From: Limousia pullorum
GTDB taxonomy: Bacteria > Bacillota > Clostridia > Oscillospirales > Acutalibacteraceae
Direction of reading: 5' to 3'
Length of the DNA: 12,937 bases
Assembly: GCA_018714545.1 (NCBI GenBank)
Contig: DVNG01000028.1
Span: 1 to 12,937 of the forward strand
Shown here piece after piece: positions 1-5,994 of the stretch; position 1 is the stretch's first letter; each line of letters opens with the position of its first letter. The notes beneath the pieces were generated by a model, which had not been told where the DNA came from, searched no databases, and saw only the letters and a program-made list of their open reading frames with translations. The translations under genes and the position numbers were made by a program.

Positions 1-311
1 GGACCTGCCAAAGCCACAAGAGCCATATCTCTTTTTGGCTTTTTGAAATAGCGTGAATCAATAGGTACAGGCTTTGCCCAGCCGAAACCAAACAACAGCA
101 GACACAAAGCACCTAACGGGTCTATATGCTCAATAGGATTTAATGTAAGTCTTTTTCTGTATTTGACGGACACATCGCCCAGCTTGTAACCAACAAAGGC
201 GTGAGCCCACTCGTGAAATGGCAGAACCAAAAAGATAATAAGCAGAACCGCCAGAATTGTAGCTATAGCGGATTCAAAAGTGAGTCTGCCGTTAATCAAA
301 TCGAAAAGCAT
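1..311 (-). CDS. Site-2 protease family (M50) membrane metalloprotease, N-terminal part
   Basis: This gene reads leftward and is cut by the window edge, leaving 103 codons of the N-terminus. A hydrophobic segment at about residues 15-32 runs into HEWAH (H33, E34, H37), the zinc-binding HExxH motif that site-2 proteases place inside a membrane helix. It is followed by a TLNPIEHIDPLG block, a GFGWAKPVPI block, and an LAGP end that is typical just before the next membrane segment. These blocks match the compact M50/S2P family lacking PDZ or CBS domains at this end. The family cleaves substrates within membranes; the substrate here is unknown. The start at 311 is supported by AGGAGG about 6 bases upstream. 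It has its own leftward promoter and is divergent from rpmB. The C-terminal NxxPxxxxDG-type zinc ligand would lie outside the window. Confidence 0.9.
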   Translation of the reverse strand, partial: MLFDLINGRLTFESAIATILAVLLIIFLVLPFHEWAHAFVGYKLGDVSVKYRKRLTLNPIEHIDPLGALCLLLFGFGWAKPVPIDSRYFKKPKRDMALVALAG

Positions 312-359
312 AATATACCTCCTGATATACTTGATTTTGTAGTATTTTTGTTTTATACT

Positions 360-383
360 CTGTATTTGAATACAGAAATACAG
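360..383. repeat. Inverted repeat with extra half-site, possible operator
   Basis: CTGTATT (360-366) and AATACAG (369-375) form a perfect inverted repeat with a 2-base spacer. A third copy, AATACAG, lies at 377-383. The cluster sits at the predicted transcription start of the leftward protease gene, so it could be an operator or a small hairpin in the 5' untranslated region. Confidence 0.4.
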
Positions 384-387
384 TTTA

Positions 388-416
388 ATTATATTACATT
401 TTCCTTTTAATTACAA
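388..416 (-). promoter_or_regulatory. Candidate promoter of the S2P-type protease gene
   Basis: Read leftward, TTGTAA (416-411) and TATAAT (393-388) are separated by 17 bases. The start of transcription would fall near 381, inside the inverted repeat at 360-383. The -10 is perfect and the -35 matches 4 of 6 bases. Confidence 0.55.
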
Positions 417-496
417 TAGCCATAAAGGTATACATGTAAATAATGCACAAAGATTGGTAATATAAAAAAATTATTGAAATAAAAAGTTAAAACCCC

Positions 497-525
497 TTGC
501 ATTTACAGATGAAATCTGTTATTAT
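497..525 (+). promoter_or_regulatory. Promoter of rpmB
   Basis: TTGCAT (497-502), a 17-base spacer and TATTAT (520-525) are preceded by an extended -10 TGT. It lies 46 bases upstream of the rpmB start codon. Confidence 0.7.
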
Positions 526-570
526 AGCATAGTTAAAATGTTTATTATGATTCTAAGGAGGTGCAGAAGC

Positions 571-777
571 ATGGCAAAATGTGATTTCTGCGGTAAGGAT
601 ATTGCTTTCGGTATAAAGGTTTCCCACTCACACAGACGTTCAAACAGAACATGGAAGCCAAATGTAAGAAGAGTTAAGGCTGTAGTTAACGGTACACCTA
701 AGCACGTACACGCTTGCACCCGCTGCTTACGTTCAGGTAAGGTAACAAGAGCTGTTAGCGCTCCTAAGGCAGTTTAA
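571..777 (+). CDS. rpmB: 50S ribosomal protein L28
   Basis: This 68-residue protein is a structural component of the large ribosomal subunit. MAKCDFCGKD at the N-terminus, the HSHRRSNRTWKPNV block and HACTRCLRSGKV near the end are characteristic of bacterial L28. C4/C7 and C49/C52 form two CxxC pairs, so this is the zinc-binding (C+) form. The frame is open upstream to 538, but AAGGAGG at 555-561 and the conserved MAKC start fix translation at 571. It is a single-gene transcription unit with its own promoter and a strong terminator. Standing apart from other ribosomal protein genes is usual for rpmB in Firmicutes. Confidence 0.98.
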   Translation: MAKCDFCGKDIAFGIKVSHSHRRSNRTWKPNVRRVKAVVNGTPKHVHACTRCLRSGKVTRAVSAPKAV

Positions 778-794
778 TATCAATACGCACACTT

Positions 795-830
795 AAATCC
801 CCGAGCAGGACTCGGGGATTTTTATTTTTG
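795..830 (+). terminator. Rho-independent terminator of rpmB
   Basis: An 11-bp stem (795-805 with 811-821, core CCCCGAG/CTCGGGG) with loop CAGGA is followed by a T-rich tract. Confidence 0.92.
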
Positions 831-887
831 TATTTTTTCTACAAATACATATGTTAAGGTTTGTACATAATGATATTGCGAACCCTA

Positions 888-916
888 TTGACAGTCACGT
901 GAACTCATGATATAAT
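888..916 (+). promoter_or_regulatory. Exact-consensus promoter of the DUF1836-SPFH operon
   Basis: TTGACA (888-893), 17 bases and TATAAT (911-916) are preceded by TGA, an extended -10 element. The spacer contains the 8-bp palindrome TCACGTGA (896-903). Transcription should start near 923, giving a leader of only about 18 bases. Confidence 0.9.
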
Positions 917-940
917 CTTATCAACTCAATAAAGGGAGTG

Positions 941-1507
941 ATGAATTTGATATTAACAATCCCGGGAACGGCAATATCATATAAAGAAGGTAACGAGAAC
1001 AATGTATACGGTTTAATCGAACCTGTATTCAAGGCAACCGGAGGTCTTACTCTCGCCCAGGTAAGAGAGATTACGGGACTTGAAACCACCACAATCCAAA
1101 ATTGGGTAAAGCGTGGCTGGGTTATGAAACCCGAAAACAAGCGTTACAAGGAACGCCATGTTATAAGAATTATTCTTATAAACAGTATAAGAGGTTCTAT
1201 ACAGATTGAAAAAATTATCCGCCTTATGGAATACATAAACGGCGACGTGGAAGACACCTCCGACGACCTTGTTCCGGACAGCACTCTTTTTAACTTGTTT
1301 TTCAAAACTGTTTGGCTGTGCCAAAGAGATAACTTAAACAGCGAAGAAGAAATGCTTAGGGCAATCGAAAATGAAACTCAAGGTATTGATTATCTTAATT
1401 CCGAGGGAAAAGAAAGATTGTCAAAAGCTTTGCTTATTATGACTCTGTCATACCAAAGCGCCGTTATAAGACAAAAGGCAGAACGTATTATAAATAATTT
1501 ATTATGA
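941..1507 (+). CDS. DUF1836 domain protein, putative HTH DNA-binding regulator
   Basis: This protein of 188 residues has the layout of the DUF1836 family, which is common in Firmicutes and poorly characterised. After a short N-terminal region, residues 36-80 carry a MerR-like winged-helix segment: LTLAQVREITGLETTTIQNW, then a basic NKRYKERHVIRI stretch and an isoleucine-rich helix. The rest is helical and charged. By its fold it should bind DNA; no target is known. The start is unusual. GTG (938) and ATG (941) are adjacent, and the only Shine-Dalgarno-like run, AAAGGGAG (931-938), abuts them, leaving 2 bases before the ATG. The strong promoter at 888-916 makes ATG 941 the first sensible start. 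Its stop overlaps the next frame (ATGA at 1504-1507), which suggests co-expression with the SPFH protein. Confidence 0.85.
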   Translation: MNLILTIPGTAISYKEGNENNVYGLIEPVFKATGGLTLAQVREITGLETTTIQNWVKRGWVMKPENKRYKERHVIRIILINSIRGSIQIEKIIRLMEYINGDVEDTSDDLVPDSTLFNLFFKTVWLCQRDNLNSEEEMLRAIENETQGIDYLNSEGKERLSKALLIMTLSYQSAVIRQKAERIINNLL

Positions 1508-1536
1508 TTTTTAAATCAAAAAGTGAGGAAGTAGAA

Positions 1537-2400
1537 ATGGAAGGATTCAATCCGGTAAACAAAGTAAATTCAAAGGTCAAAAAAATTATCCCCATAGTTG
1601 CGGTCATTATTGTAATAGCAATTATTGCATCATTTTCCATAGTAATCGTTCCCGCCGGAAGCACCGGCGTTGTGATGACACTTGGAAAGGTTTCCGACAA
1701 TGTAATGCAGGAGGGACTTCATTTTAAAGTTCCTTTCGTTCAGAATGTGGCGATAATAAGCAACAAAATCCAGAAACAGGAAGTTCAGGCAAACGCTGTT
1801 TCAAAGGATTTGCAGACAGTTGAAAGCGAAATTGCGGTAAACTACCGTGTAGGACTTGACGCCAGCGCCAACATTTATAAGAACATCGGTGAAAGATACG
1901 AGGAAATAGTTCTCCTCCCCGCAGTTCAGGAAAGCATGAAGTCAGTCAGCGCAAAATACACAGCCGAAGAGCTTATAACTCTCCGTGCTCAGGTGGGCGA
2001 AGAAATAAAAGCTTCTCTTGAAGAAAAGGTAAGCGAATACGGTATTGTTATCGAGAAATTCAGTATTGTGAACTTTGATTTCTCGGAGGAATTTAACGAG
2101 GCAATCGAAGCAAAGCAGGTTGCTGAACAGAACCTTATAAAAACCAAAACCGAGCAGGAACAGGCTATAGTTATAGCTGAGGCAGAAGCCCAGAAAAAGC
2201 TTATTGCCGCTCAGGCTGAGGCTGACGCTATCACCGCAAAGGCTCAGGCACAGGCGGACGCCAACAAGCTTTTGGCAGAATCCCTCAACGACAATGTTGT
2301 TGAATATGAAAAAATCCAGAAGTGGGACGGAAAGCTTCCGACTGTTACAGGCTCAGACGCTTTGATAAGCTTTGACCCCAACCAAAACGAAGAAGAATAA
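1537..2400 (+). CDS. SPFH/band 7 (prohibitin-like) membrane protein
   Basis: This protein of 287 residues has one N-terminal membrane helix (about 17-39), then an SPFH/band 7 domain (about 36-190) with VPAGSTGVVMTLGKV and GLHFKVPFVQ near its start. An Ala/Gln/Glu-rich coiled coil follows at about 185-250, ending in YEKIQKWDGKLPTV, a tail common in bacterial prohibitin-like proteins. Such proteins form oligomeric membrane scaffolds linked to lipid domains or protease control; the specific role here is unknown. The frame is open from ATG 1504, which overlaps the DUF1836 stop, but GAGG (1525-1528) placed 8 bases before ATG 1537 makes the latter the likelier start. It is the last gene of the operon, with a terminator directly after. 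No NfeD-type partner is adjacent. Confidence 0.9.
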   Translation: MEGFNPVNKVNSKVKKIIPIVAVIIVIAIIASFSIVIVPAGSTGVVMTLGKVSDNVMQEGLHFKVPFVQNVAIISNKIQKQEVQANAVSKDLQTVESEIAVNYRVGLDASANIYKNIGERYEEIVLLPAVQESMKSVSAKYTAEELITLRAQVGEEIKASLEEKVSEYGIVIEKFSIVNFDFSEEFNEAIEAKQVAEQNLIKTKTEQEQAIVIAEAEAQKKLIAAQAEADAITAKAQAQADANKLLAESLNDNVVEYEKIQKWDGKLPTVTGSDALISFDPNQNEEE

Positions 2401-2427
2401 TCACAATTAAAAACAATTTAGTTTTCG

Positions 2428-2455
2428 TCAGGCAGTGAAAACTGCCTGATTTTTT
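2428..2455 (+). terminator. Rho-independent terminator of the DUF1836-SPFH operon
   Basis: A 9-bp perfect stem TCAGGCAGT/ACTGCCTGA (2428-2436 with 2441-2449) with a GAAA tetraloop is followed by six T. Confidence 0.95.
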
Positions 2456-2524
2456 ATATAATCTTGTGGAAAAAACAAGACTTAAACTCCCTCTTTTCGG
2501 CAATTATTTTTTTGAGTGTTGCAC

Positions 2525-2552
2525 TTGACAAAATCCGGAGACATGCTATAAT
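2525..2552 (+). promoter_or_regulatory. Promoter of the rpsF-ssb-rpsR operon
   Basis: TTGACA (2525-2530), a 16-base spacer and TATAAT (2547-2552) are preceded by TGC (extended -10). Transcription should start near 2559, at the first hairpin of the leader. Confidence 0.88.
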
Positions 2553-2556
2553 AATT

Positions 2557-2605
2557 AAAGTTATGTTAATTTTACCTGCATAACTTTCCTTGCGGCGAAA
2601 GCCGC
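2557..2605 (+). promoter_or_regulatory. Structured rpsF leader, candidate S6:S18 autoregulatory element
   Basis: Two hairpins lie between promoter and rpsF. The first is a perfect 9-bp stem, AAAGTTATG/CATAACTTT (2557-2565 with 2579-2587), with a 13-base loop. The second is GCGGC/GCCGC (2592-2596 with 2601-2605) with a GAAA tetraloop. Many bacteria carry an S6:S18 leader here that binds the S6-S18 dimer through an unpaired CCG. A CCG occurs at 2602-2604, but it is paired in the simplest fold. The position fits autoregulation; the fold match is unproven. The first stem also overlaps the predicted transcription start, so it may be partly absent from the RNA. Confidence 0.5.
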
Positions 2606-2631
2606 CAAAAGTCCAAAAGGAGGTGCAACAA

Positions 2632-2925
2632 ATGGCAGTAAAGGCTAATTACGAGACAGTAATGGTTATTTCAATGAAGCAGGGTGAAGAAGGAATCCAG
2701 GCAATCGTTGAGAAGTTTAAGGCTTTGATTGAAAAGCACGCTACACTGCTCAACGTTGACGAGTGGGGCAAGAGAAGACTTGCATACCTCATCAACAAAG
2801 AGAGTGAAGGCTATTACGTTTTGATGAACTTTGAGAGCGAAGCAGAGTTCCCGGCAGAGCTTGATCGTGTTTACAAGATCACAGACGGCGTTCTCCGTTC
2901 TCTCATCATCAAAAAAGGTGAATAA
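2632..2925 (+). CDS. rpsF: 30S ribosomal protein S6
   Basis: This 97-residue protein is a small-subunit ribosomal protein that pairs with S18 on the platform of the 30S particle. NYETVMVI at the N-terminus, LLNVDEWGKRRLAYLINKESEGYYVLMNF in the middle and YKITDGVLRSLIIKK at the end are diagnostic of bacterial S6. The frame opens at 2590, but AAAGGAGG (2616-2623) before ATG 2632 and the family N-terminus fix the start. It is the first gene of rpsF-ssb-rpsR, an order conserved across Firmicutes, with ssb starting 21 bases after its stop. Confidence 0.97.
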   Translation: MAVKANYETVMVISMKQGEEGIQAIVEKFKALIEKHATLLNVDEWGKRRLAYLINKESEGYYVLMNFESEAEFPAELDRVYKITDGVLRSLIIKKGE

Positions 2926-2946
2926 TTAAGGTATTGGAGAACAACT

Positions 2947-3456
2947 ATGCTAAATAGAGTTATTTTGATGGGCAGACTTGTTTCAGACCCTGAACTCAAG
3001 ACAACATCATCAGGCATCAGCGTTACAAGCTTCAGAATTGCGGTTGACCGCAGTTATGTTAAAGCAGGCACAGAACGCCAGACAGACTTTTTTGATATAG
3101 TTTGCTGGAGAAGTACCGCAGAGTTTGTATGCAGATATTTCTTTAAAGGCTCTCTTATCGCCCTTGAAGGTCAGCTTCAGAGCAGAACCTATCAGGCAAA
3201 AGACGGCTCTAACAGATATGTTGTTGAAGTTGTGGCTGACAACGTTTCATTCACCGGCGAACGCAGAGAAGGCGGCGGATATTCCCAGGGAGGCTACTCA
3301 CAAGGCGGCTACTCTCAGGGTGGTTATTCACAGCCATATGACGCAGCTCCTCAGCGTGGTTATTCTGCTCCGGCAGAACCGGCAGCTCCTTCCTACTCAA
3401 ACGGTTCGGTAGGAGATTTTGAAGAAATGCCCCTCGACGACGACTTACCGTTTTAA
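2947..3456 (+). CDS. ssb: Single-stranded DNA-binding protein
   Basis: This 169-residue protein coats single-stranded DNA in replication, repair and recombination. Residues 1-105 form the OB-fold domain, with MLNRVILMGRL at the start, FRIAVDRSYV, FFDIVCWRSTAEF and a KGSLIALEGQLQSRTYQAKDG region. A flexible linker follows with four tandem GGYSQ repeats (110-129) and a Pro/Ala/Ser-rich stretch. The protein ends in DDDLPF, the conserved acidic tip that recruits partner proteins. GGAG (2936-2939) lies 7 bases before the ATG. Its placement between rpsF and rpsR suggests this is the main replicative SSB rather than a mobile-element copy. Confidence 0.97.
   Translation: MLNRVILMGRLVSDPELKTTSSGISVTSFRIAVDRSYVKAGTERQTDFFDIVCWRSTAEFVCRYFFKGSLIALEGQLQSRTYQAKDGSNRYVVEVVADNVSFTGERREGGGYSQGGYSQGGYSQGGYSQPYDAAPQRGYSAPAEPAAPSYSNGSVGDFEEMPLDDDLPF
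3274..3333 (+). repeat. Four tandem 15-bp repeats inside ssb encoding GGYSQ
   Basis: The 60 bases encode GGYSQ four times. Synonymous codons differ between copies (for example GGATAT, GGCTAC, GGTTAT), so the peptide is conserved more strictly than the DNA. Confidence 0.85.
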
Positions 3457-3514
3457 GACCTTAACACCTTAAACAAAAACTTAACGATTAAATATATGAA
3501 AGGAGACCTTTACC

Positions 3515-3754
3515 ATGGCTGAAAGACCTATGAATCGCAGCAGAAAGCCACGCAAGAAAGTTTGCGGTTTCTGCGTTGACAAGGTAGAAAACATAGATTA
3601 CAAGGATATCGCAAGACTCCGCCGTTATATGTCAGAGCGTGGCAAGATTTTGCCTCGCCGTGTAACAGGCACATGCGCAGCACACCAGAGAGCTCTCACA
3701 GTAGCAATTAAGCGTGCTCGTCACCTTGCTCTTCTTCCTTACACAACAGACTGA
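3515..3754 (+). CDS. rpsR: 30S ribosomal protein S18
   Basis: This 79-residue protein binds S6 in the small ribosomal subunit. It has a basic N-terminus, CGFC (C17, C20), YKDIARLRRYMSERGKILPRR and TGTCAAHQRALTVAIKRARHLALLPY, the S18 hallmark. C17, C20, C54 and H57 are placed to bind zinc, so this is the C+ form. AGGAG (3501-3505) lies 9 bases before the ATG. It is the last gene of the operon and is followed 25 bases later by a strong terminator. Confidence 0.98.
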   Translation: MAERPMNRSRKPRKKVCGFCVDKVENIDYKDIARLRRYMSERGKILPRRVTGTCAAHQRALTVAIKRARHLALLPYTTD

Positions 3755-3779
3755 TAATTGTCTATGTGACTTAAAAATT

Positions 3780-3810
3780 ACACCCTATCCAAAGGATAGG
3801 GTGTTTTTTT
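3780..3810 (+). terminator. Rho-independent terminator of rpsF-ssb-rpsR
   Basis: A perfect 10-bp stem CACCCTATCC/GGATAGGGTG (3781-3790 with 3794-3803), extended by an A-T pair, with an AAA loop, is followed by seven T. Confidence 0.95.
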
Positions 3811-3852
3811 ATAATTAAATCAAAAGCGGCTCCAAAATATTAGAGCCGCTTT
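3811..3852 (-). terminator. Terminator of fucO
   Basis: Read leftward, a 10-bp perfect stem AAAGCGGCTC/GAGCCGCTTT (3852-3843 with 3832-3823) with a 10-base loop is followed by TTGATTTAATT. It lies back-to-back with the rpsR terminator between convergent genes. Confidence 0.8.
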
Positions 3853-3869
3853 ATTATTTTATAAAGTTA

Positions 3870-5018
3870 TTACATCAAAGACTTGTAAAGAGCCTTTATC
3901 TCCTCAACTGAGGTGTCACGTGGGTTGCCCGGACGGCAAGCGTCTGCATAAGCTGACTCGGCAAGGAAGTCCAAATCCTCTTCTTTTACGATTTCTTTCA
4001 GGTCAGCAGGAATACCAACATCAGCGGAGAGCTTCTTAACTGCGTCGATAGCAGCCTTTCTGTACTCTTCAACGGTCATTTTCTCTGTTCCCTCTACGCC
4101 CATAGCTGCGGCAATGTACTTATACTTGTCCCCTGTTGCCTCTGCGTTGTATTCCATAACTGTAGGAAGAATAATAGCATTTGCAACGCCGTGAGGTGTG
4201 TCATAAACTGCACCAAGAGGATGAGCCATTGAGTGAACTATACCCAAACCAACGTTGGAGAAGCCCATGCCTGCTACATACTGACCGAGAGCCATTCCCT
4301 CTCTGCCCTCCGGTGTGTTTTCAACTGCACCACGGAGGTTTTTAGAGATTATCTCAATAGCCTTCAAGTGGAACATATCTGTCATATCCCAAGCGGCTTT
4401 TGTTATAAAGCCCTCGATAGCATGGGTCAAAGCGTCCATACCTGTAGCGGCGGTAAGTCCCTTAGGCATTGATGACATCATGTCAGGGTCGATGATTGCA
4501 ACAACGGGGATATCGTGTGTATCAACACATACAAACTTTCTGTTCTTCTCAACGTCTGTGATAACGTAGTTTATTGTAACCTCAGCAGCTGTACCTGCTG
4601 TTGTAGGAATAGCGATTGTAGGAACTGCTTTATTTTTTGTAGGAGCAACACCCTCAAGACTTCTTACATCTGCAAACTCAGGATTTTCAACAATAATGCC
4701 GATAGCCTTTGCTGTATCCATTGCGCTTCCGCCGCCGATTGCTACAATGTAATCAGCGCCGCTGTTTTTGAAAGCTTCAACGCCTGTCTGCACGTTTTCG
4801 ATTGTAGGGTTAGCCTTTACATTGCTGTATACTTCATAGGCAAGGTTGTCCTTATCGAGAACATCCAAAACCTTCTGTGATACTCCGAATTTAAGCAAAT
4901 CAGGGTCAGTAACAACAAAAGCCTTTTTAAAGCCTCTTGCCTTTGCCTCTGTTGCAACATTGGCAATAGCGCCTGCTCCATGATAAGATGTTTCATTTAA
5001 TATAATTCTGTTAACCAT
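3870..5018 (-). CDS. fucO: Lactaldehyde reductase / iron-type alcohol dehydrogenase (FucO-like)
   Basis: This 382-residue protein has the length of E. coli FucO and aligns with it from memory over its whole length: MVNRIILNET at the start, IAIPTTAGTAAEVTINYVIT, KFVCVDTHDIP and ALGQYVAGMGFSNVGLG. It should be an NADH-dependent, iron-containing cytosolic enzyme reducing lactaldehyde to 1,2-propanediol. D195, H199, H262 and H276 match the FucO metal ligands. GGGS (95-98) binds the cofactor and D38 in VTD fits preference for NAD. The frame is open upstream to 5111, but GGAGG about 8 bases before ATG 5018 and the FucO-like N-terminus fix the start. It is a single-gene unit. No fucose or rhamnose gene is nearby, so it may instead act on another short diol or aldehyde in fermentation. 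Confidence 0.92.
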   Translation of the reverse strand: MVNRIILNETSYHGAGAIANVATEAKARGFKKAFVVTDPDLLKFGVSQKVLDVLDKDNLAYEVYSNVKANPTIENVQTGVEAFKNSGADYIVAIGGGSAMDTAKAIGIIVENPEFADVRSLEGVAPTKNKAVPTIAIPTTAGTAAEVTINYVITDVEKNRKFVCVDTHDIPVVAIIDPDMMSSMPKGLTAATGMDALTHAIEGFITKAAWDMTDMFHLKAIEIISKNLRGAVENTPEGREGMALGQYVAGMGFSNVGLGIVHSMAHPLGAVYDTPHGVANAIILPTVMEYNAEATGDKYKYIAAAMGVEGTEKMTVEEYRKAAIDAVKKLSADVGIPADLKEIVKEEDLDFLAESAYADACRPGNPRDTSVEEIKALYKSLM

Positions 5019-5052
5019 ATGTATATCCTCCATTTCGTTATGGCTATTATTT

Positions 5053-5066
5053 ACAATATATATTGT
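5053..5066. promoter_or_regulatory. 14-bp perfect palindrome overlapping the fucO promoter, candidate operator
   Basis: ACAATATATATTGT reads the same on both strands and overlaps the proposed -10 of fucO. A repressor bound here would block the promoter. It does not match the Rex consensus well. Its A/T composition raises the chance of coincidence. Confidence 0.4.
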
Positions 5067-5090
5067 GGCACAGCAAATGTTAATTGTCAA
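5062..5090 (-). promoter_or_regulatory. Candidate promoter of fucO
   Basis: Read leftward, a perfect TTGACA (5090-5085) and CACAAT (5067-5062) are 17 bases apart. The -10 matches 4 of 6 bases, so a regulator may be needed for full activity. Confidence 0.5.
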
Positions 5091-5164
5091 TATAAATCTT
5101 TTAAAAATCACCTATATTTCTATTTATATATTATGAATTTTCACACATATATCCATATTATTCT

Positions 5165-5199
5165 AAAAAAATCGGGACAACCGCAATGCAGTCATCCCG
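5165..5199 (-). terminator. Rho-independent terminator of the trpXYZ-like operon
   Basis: Read leftward, CGGGATGAC (5199-5191) pairs with GTTGTCCCG (5181-5173), including two G-U pairs, around a 9-base loop. A run of seven T follows. It separates the transporter from fucO. Confidence 0.88.
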
Positions 5200-5205
5200 T
5201 AAATA

Positions 5206-5994
5206 TCAAAGTATCATTTTGTCTGTAAATGAATCGTTGGCTGTATCTGAGTAAAGCTTCATAAGCTTTTCAAGGGTCATACCCTTTCTCTCTTCCCCGC
5301 TGAGGACCATAACAATTTTACCGCCTGACATTACAATTGTTTTATTTCCTGTTGTGAGAGCGTCGGAAATATTGTGAGTTACCATCATTGTTGTTATGTT
5401 ATTTTCCTTGACAATGCTGTTTGTCAAATCCATAACCTTTTTAGCGGTAACAGGGTCAAGAGCTGCTGTATGCTCATCCAGCAAAAGAAGCTTTGGAGTA
5501 ACTATTGTAGCCATAAGCAGTGTAAGAGCCTGTCTTTGACCGCCGGAAAGCAAGCCAACCTTTGTTTTAAGTCTGTCCTCAAGTCCCAGACCCAGTCTAC
5601 TTAGTGTTTCCTTATAAAACTTCTCGTCGCTTTTTCTAACTCCTATTCCAAAGCCACGGCGTGTGCCTCTGCCGTATGAAAGAGCCAGATTTTCCTCAAT
5701 AGTCATGTTGGGAGCAGTTCCCTTTAAAGGGTCCTGGAAAAGTCTGCCCATATACTTTGCCCTTTTGTGGTTTGGCATATTTGTAATATTCACACCGTCC
5801 AAAGTGATTTTACCGCTGTCGGGGATAAAAGTACCGGCAATAGCGTTGAGCATTGTAGATTTTCCCGCTCCGTTGCTTCCGATGATTGTTACAAAATCGC
5901 CTTTTTCCAAATTAAGAGAAACACCGTTGAGGGCAACCTTTTCATTTGCTGTATTGGGATTAAATGTAAGGTAAATATTTTCAAGACTTAACAT
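5206..5994 (-). CDS. ABC transporter ATPase, tryptophan-type (TrpZ-like)
   Basis: This 262-residue cytoplasmic subunit powers import by hydrolysing ATP. The sequence shows Walker A GSNGAGKST (39-47), Q-loop Q87, signature LSGGQ (149-153), Walker B LLLLDE (169-174) and switch H207. It belongs with the ATPases paired with BPD_transp_2 permeases and ABC_sub_bind lipoproteins (COG1101 type). GTACAAGG-like spacing is not needed because a strong AAGGAGGGTGA site precedes ATG 5994. It overlaps the permease gene by 14 bases, showing tight translational linkage. The Trp T-box upstream of the operon indicates tryptophan as the likely substrate. It is the last gene of the operon and has a terminator just after the stop. 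Confidence 0.92.
   Translation of the reverse strand: MLSLENIYLTFNPNTANEKVALNGVSLNLEKGDFVTIIGSNGAGKSTMLNAIAGTFIPDSGKITLDGVNITNMPNHKRAKYMGRLFQDPLKGTAPNMTIEENLALSYGRGTRRGFGIGVRKSDEKFYKETLSRLGLGLEDRLKTKVGLLSGGQRQALTLLMATIVTPKLLLLDEHTAALDPVTAKKVMDLTNSIVKENNITTMMVTHNISDALTTGNKTIVMSGGKIVMVLSGEERKGMTLEKLMKLYSDTANDSFTDKMIL

Noticed and set aside
360..375. CTGTATTTGAATACAG fits the E. coli LexA box pattern CTGT-N8-ACAG.
   Set aside because: LexA of Firmicutes recognises a different box (GAAC-N4-GTTC type), and the downstream gene is a membrane protease, not an SOS gene. Kept only as an unassigned inverted repeat.
201..410. A 69-codon rightward frame at the left end.
   Set aside because: It runs opposite the S2P-type protease and through its A/T-rich promoter, with no ribosome site.
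3125..3412. A 95-codon frame inside ssb in another frame.
   Set aside because: It overlaps the conserved OB-fold coding sequence, and the product is low-complexity with no recognisable motif.
4233..4880. Rightward frames opposite fucO.
   Set aside because: They are shadows of the fully conserved fucO reading frame, with no ribosome sites.
3870..5018. Annotation as a butanol or generic alcohol dehydrogenase.
   Set aside because: Length, N-terminus and the blocks around residues 113-123 and 134-170 resemble FucO far more closely than butanol dehydrogenases.
5100..5160. A short leftward frame (start near 5151) upstream of fucO.
   Set aside because: There is no ribosome site, it lies upstream of the proposed fucO promoter, and its A/T-rich composition makes such frames common by chance.
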